This document shows positions 34,532 through 37,323 of a stretch of DNA of 37,323 nucleotides, piece by piece. The position numbers were made by a program, and so were the translations under genes. The DNA is from a bacterium. GTDB lineage: Bacteria > Verrucomicrobiota > Verrucomicrobiia > Limisphaerales > J093. Within the stretch, counting starts at the first letter, position 1. Each line of letters opens with the position of its first letter. A model generated the notes under the pieces. That model had not been told where the DNA came from, ran no database searches, and worked only from the letters and a program-made list of their open reading frames with translations. Location: assembly GCA_021823625.1 (NCBI GenBank), contig JAKANS010000042.1, positions 1 to 37,323 on the forward strand, written 5' to 3'.

Positions 34532-36640
34532 ATGATCAGTGCCGTCGAAGTTGAACCTGCCGGGGCGACCGACCTGGTCGCCGTCACGCGGCACTTCTTT
34601 TCACCGGAAGGGGTGCTGGCGCGGGCGAAGAATTTCGAGTACCGGCCAGAACAACAACAGATGGCCGTTGCGGTGGCGGAAGCCCTGACCCGGGGCGACC
34701 ACTTGATCGTCGAGGCCGGCACTGGCGTCGGCAAGAGCCTCGCTTACCTGGTGCCGGCGATCCTGTTCGCCGTGGAGCGGAGCAAGAAGGCCATCGTTTC
34801 CACACACACGATCAACCTCCAGGAGCAGCTCACCGAGAAGGACCTGCCGTTGCTGGAACGCATCCTGCCGGTGAAGTTCAAGTACACGATGCTCAAAGGC
34901 CGGGCGAATTACCTGTGCACCCGCCGGCTCCACAAGGCGCTCCAGCAATCCGCAAGTCTCTTCACCTCCAGCGAACAAAACGAACTGCGCCGCGTCCTGG
35001 AATGGTCGAAGGCGACCCACGACGGCAGCCTTTCCGACTTCGACGCGGAGCCGGACGCAAAGGTGTGGGCGCAGGTTTGCTCCGAACGTGGTTTGTGCTC
35101 GCCGAAGCTTTGCGGGCACCAGTCGGAATTCGTCAAGGCGGGCGGCGAACCGTGCTTTTTCCAGCGCGTGCGCAGCCAGATTCTCTCGGCCGACGTGCTG
35201 GTGTTGAACCACACGTTGTTCTTCATGCACCTCGGCGGGCTCGACGAAGGCGTCGAGGACGGCGTGTTGTTCAAGAACGATTTCGTGATTTTCGACGAAG
35301 CGCACACGGTCGAGCACGTCGCGGCGAAGCACATCGGTTTGAGCGTTTCGAGCGGCCAGTTGCGTTTCGCGCTCCAGCGGCTGTGGAATCCGCGCACGCA
35401 GAAAGGCCTGCTCGCGCTGCTCCGCCAGGGCCGGGCGGTGGAACTCGTGGCCGAGGTTTTCAAGCAAAGTGAAAGTTTCTTTGGCGCCGTGGAAGACGCC
35501 TGCGAGCAACTGCAGGCGGCGGCCCGCGAGCGCGCCCGCGGCGGCGGTGGCGAAGGCTCGCCGCGGCGGGCGTGGAGTGAACTGCGCATCCGCCGGCCCG
35601 AACTCGTCCCTGACACGCTCACGCTGTCGCTGCGACGCGTGTCCGAGGCGTTGCGGGACTTGATTGACATGGCCGAGGACAAAGACACCGCGAGCGAGTT
35701 GCTCGAATGCAACCGCCGGTTGATCGAACTGCGCGAGGCGGTGGCGGTGTTTCTGAGCCAGAGCGCCGAGGAACACGTTTATTGGGTCGAGCGCGCGGGC
35801 AAGGCACAGCAGAATCTGGCTTTGAACGCCGCGCCGGTGGACGTGGCGGATTTCCTCCGCCGGCGGCTCTTCGCCAGCGACACCTCGGTGATCATGACCA
35901 GCGCGACGCTGGCGATGGACGTGCGGCACCTGGGCGAGGCCACCAAACCACGGCGCGGCGCGAAGGACGGCCTGAACTACATCGCCAGCCGGGTCGGCGC
36001 CGATGACGCCACGTTGCTCCAGGTCGGCTCGCCGTTCGATTACCCGCGGCAGATGCGCGTTTTCGTGGTCGGCAAAATGCCGGACCCCCGCGACGCGGGT
36101 TACCGGCAGGCGCTGGTCCATTGGATTGAACACTTCATCCGCCAGACACACGGCAAGGCGTTCGTGCTCTTCACCAACTCGAAGCTCATGCAGGAGCTGG
36201 GCGGGGAAATGGAGGCGTTTTTCACCCGCCTCAAGATCGAGTGCTTCGTGCAAGGCACCGGCATGCCGCGCTCCACGATGCTCGAACGCTTCAAGGCAGA
36301 CGTGGACTCGGTGTTGTTCGGCACGGACAGCTTCTGGCAGGGCGTGGACGTGCCCGGCGAATCGCTCAGCAACGTGATCATCACCCGCCTGCCGTTCGCC
36401 GTGCCGGATCACCCGTTGATCGAGGCCCGCATCGAACGGATCGAGGCCGCGGGCGGCAATGCCTTCGCCGAATTCTCGCTGCCGGAAGCCATCCTCAAAT
36501 TCCGTCAGGGCGTGGGCCGGCTCATCCGCACCAAGACCGACTCGGGTATCGTGGTCGTGCTCGACAACCGCGTCCTCACCAAACGCTATGGCCAGGCGTT
36601 CCTCGACGCCGTGCCCAAGTGCCCGGTCGAGGTGGTCTGA
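34532..36640 (+). CDS. DinG/XPD-family Fe-S helicase
   Basis: 702 residues from ATG 34532. Walker A is EAGTGVGKS (61-69). The DEAH box is VIFDEAHTVEH (Asp255-His258). Cysteines 129, 183, 189, 194 and 208 lie between them (NYLCTRR, CSERGLCSPKLCG, PCFFQR), as expected for the 4Fe-4S cluster of XPD/DinG helicases. The C-terminal RecA lobe shows VIMTSATLAMD, FVLFTNSK, FGTDSFWQGVDVPGESL and the motif VI segment FRQGVGRLIRTKTDSG. This is a superfamily 2 DNA helicase, 5'-3' in characterised relatives, acting on R-loops and other structures. No exonuclease domain is attached. All motifs look intact. Confidence 0.93.
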   Translation: MISAVEVEPAGATDLVAVTRHFFSPEGVLARAKNFEYRPEQQQMAVAVAEALTRGDHLIVEAGTGVGKSLAYLVPAILFAVERSKKAIVSTHTINLQEQLTEKDLPLLERILPVKFKYTMLKGRANYLCTRRLHKALQQSASLFTSSEQNELRRVLEWSKATHDGSLSDFDAEPDAKVWAQVCSERGLCSPKLCGHQSEFVKAGGEPCFFQRVRSQILSADVLVLNHTLFFMHLGGLDEGVEDGVLFKNDFVIFDEAHTVEHVAAKHIGLSVSSGQLRFALQRLWNPRTQKGLLALLRQGRAVELVAEVFKQSESFFGAVEDACEQLQAAARERARGGGGEGSPRRAWSELRIRRPELVPDTLTLSLRRVSEALRDLIDMAEDKDTASELLECNRRLIELREAVAVFLSQSAEEHVYWVERAGKAQQNLALNAAPVDVADFLRRRLFASDTSVIMTSATLAMDVRHLGEATKPRRGAKDGLNYIASRVGADDATLLQVGSPFDYPRQMRVFVVGKMPDPRDAGYRQALVHWIEHFIRQTHGKAFVLFTNSKLMQELGGEMEAFFTRLKIECFVQGTGMPRSTMLERFKADVDSVLFGTDSFWQGVDVPGESLSNVIITRLPFAVPDHPLIEARIERIEAAGGNAFAEFSLPEAILKFRQGVGRLIRTKTDSGIVVVLDNRVLTKRYGQAFLDAVPKCPVEVV

Positions 36641-36652
36641 AGGCTGGACGGC

Positions 36653-37117
36653 TCAGGTGAAAGCCGCGGCAAGTTCACGCGCCAGGGCTTCGAGGCAGTC
36701 ACGGTCAACCCCGTCGAAGGCGGCGCGTTGATCGGAGTCGATGTCCAGCACCGCGCGCAGTTCGCCGCGGGCGTCGAAAATCGGCACGACGATTTCAGAC
36801 CGGGTCGAACTCGAGCAGGCGATGTGGTACGACAACGCCGACACGTCGGGCACAACCTGGGTCGCCCGCTCGCGGGCGCATTTGCCGCAGACGCCGCGCT
36901 CGAACGGAATGGTCAGGCACCCGTGCCCGCCCTGGTACGGGCCAACCTTCAAAATGCCCGGAGCGGTCACGCGGTAGAAACCGACCCAGTCGAACATCTC
37001 GAAGGCGGCGAACAGCTCGGCGGCCACGGTGGCCATCACCGCAATGGTGTCGGTTTCCCCAGCGATCAGGCCACGGATGTGACTGGCGACTTCACGGTAA
37101 CGCTCGCGTTTGTCCAT
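36653..37117 (-). CDS. msrC: Free methionine-R-sulfoxide reductase (GAF-type)
   Basis: 154 residues from ATG 37117; upstream in-frame starts encode repeat-derived sequence. It is a single GAF domain with MFDWVGFYRV, PYQGGHGCLTIPFERGVCG and HIACSSSTRSEIVVPI. Cys67, Cys77 and Cys101 have spacings of 10 and 24 residues, the same as the three redox cysteines of Escherichia coli fRMsr (84, 94, 118), so an active enzyme that reduces free methionine-(R)-sulfoxide is expected, as part of oxidative-stress repair. It converges with the helicase gene (12 bases between stops). Confidence 0.92.
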   Translation of the reverse strand: MDKRERYREVASHIRGLIAGETDTIAVMATVAAELFAAFEMFDWVGFYRVTAPGILKVGPYQGGHGCLTIPFERGVCGKCARERATQVVPDVSALSYHIACSSSTRSEIVVPIFDARGELRAVLDIDSDQRAAFDGVDRDCLEALARELAAAFT

Positions 37118-37237
37118 GCCCGGAGCGTGCCAAAACCAAGTCGGGTTGGAAATGCCGCGGCGCGGCCGCCTGGTCACTCGTGGCGGAGCGCTTCGAGCCG
37201 GTGTAAAAGTCTTTCTGTAAATTGTCTTTCTTCCATC

Positions 37238-37319
37238 CGTCTTGCCCCCTCCGGGGTGAGGCGGAGCGAAGGCGAGCGTAGCGAGCCGAGCGCAGCCGAA
37301 CCCCGGAGGGGGCAAGACG
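37238..37319. repeat. Palindromic element with perfect 19-bp arms at the window edge
   Basis: cgtcttgccccctccgggg (37238-37256) and its exact reverse complement (37301-37319) flank a 44-base middle rich in gcgag/gccga units that is itself partly self-complementary. It lies about 120 bases upstream of the msrC start. It is likely a short non-coding palindromic mobile unit; its outer end may continue beyond the window. Confidence 0.8.
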
Positions 37320-37323
37320 CTCC

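Noticed and set aside
34601..36412. A 603-codon open frame on the minus strand
   Set aside because: It is antisense to the helicase gene, which has every expected motif.

Overview
The window is about 37 kb of GC-rich bacterial DNA. Its gene content suggests a Verrucomicrobiota chromosome, probably of the Limisphaerales/Pedosphaera type. The reasons are a MoxR/DUF58/DUF4159/BatA operon in the form common in the Planctomycetota-Verrucomicrobiota group, a HEAT-repeat envelope protein, many short palindromic intergenic elements and DUF433/DUF5615 and Phd/PIN toxin-antitoxin pairs. This assignment is inferred from gene content; there is no rRNA or other phylogenetic marker here.

Region 1 (1-2.2 kb) holds the decayed 3' part of an IS110-type transposase. 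It abuts, and seems to have cut off, a membrane-protein gene that was translationally coupled to a HEAT-repeat protein. The C-terminal ~105 residues of that HEAT protein look like the substrate-binding beta domain of Hsp70/DnaK, an unusual fusion.

Region 2 (2.4-17.6 kb, minus strand) is one long, tightly coupled operon, read from high to low coordinates: TPR gluzincin-type peptidase, DUF4159 protein, MoxR AAA+ ATPase, DUF58 protein, BatA-like VWA protein, a large DUF4175-like coiled-coil protein, a VWA/glutamine-amidotransferase-like membrane protein, and a caspase/C13-like protein without its catalytic cysteine. Most junctions are ATGA overlaps. Two palindromic repeat elements have entered it: one between moxR and the DUF58 gene, one in frame inside the 5' end of the caspase-like gene.

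Region 3 (17.6-23.7 kb) is an eroded accessory/defence region: a Phd/PIN toxin-antitoxin pair, a C-terminal remnant of a type I restriction specificity gene (hsdS), an intact DUF262/DUF1524 (GmrSD-like) nuclease gene, an N-terminal remnant of hsdR, a frameshifted sugar-type ABC binding-protein gene, a DUF433/DUF5615 pair, and a short remnant of an ABC ATPase start.

Region 4 (23.7-33.4 kb) holds an FmdB-like zinc-ribbon protein and a signalling locus resembling the Ralstonia phcBSRQ quorum-sensing operon: a FadL-type porin, a PhcB-like methyltransferase, a six-helix membrane hybrid kinase and a receiver-kinase, the last three start-stop coupled. A convergent LuxR-type regulator with two receiver domains, the first degenerate, faces it. 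This is the most interesting part of the window.

Region 5 (33.4-37.3 kb) has a left-handed beta-helix transferase, a DinG/XPD-type Fe-S helicase and a free-methionine-R-sulfoxide reductase, bounded by palindromic elements. No tRNA, rRNA or CRISPR array was seen.
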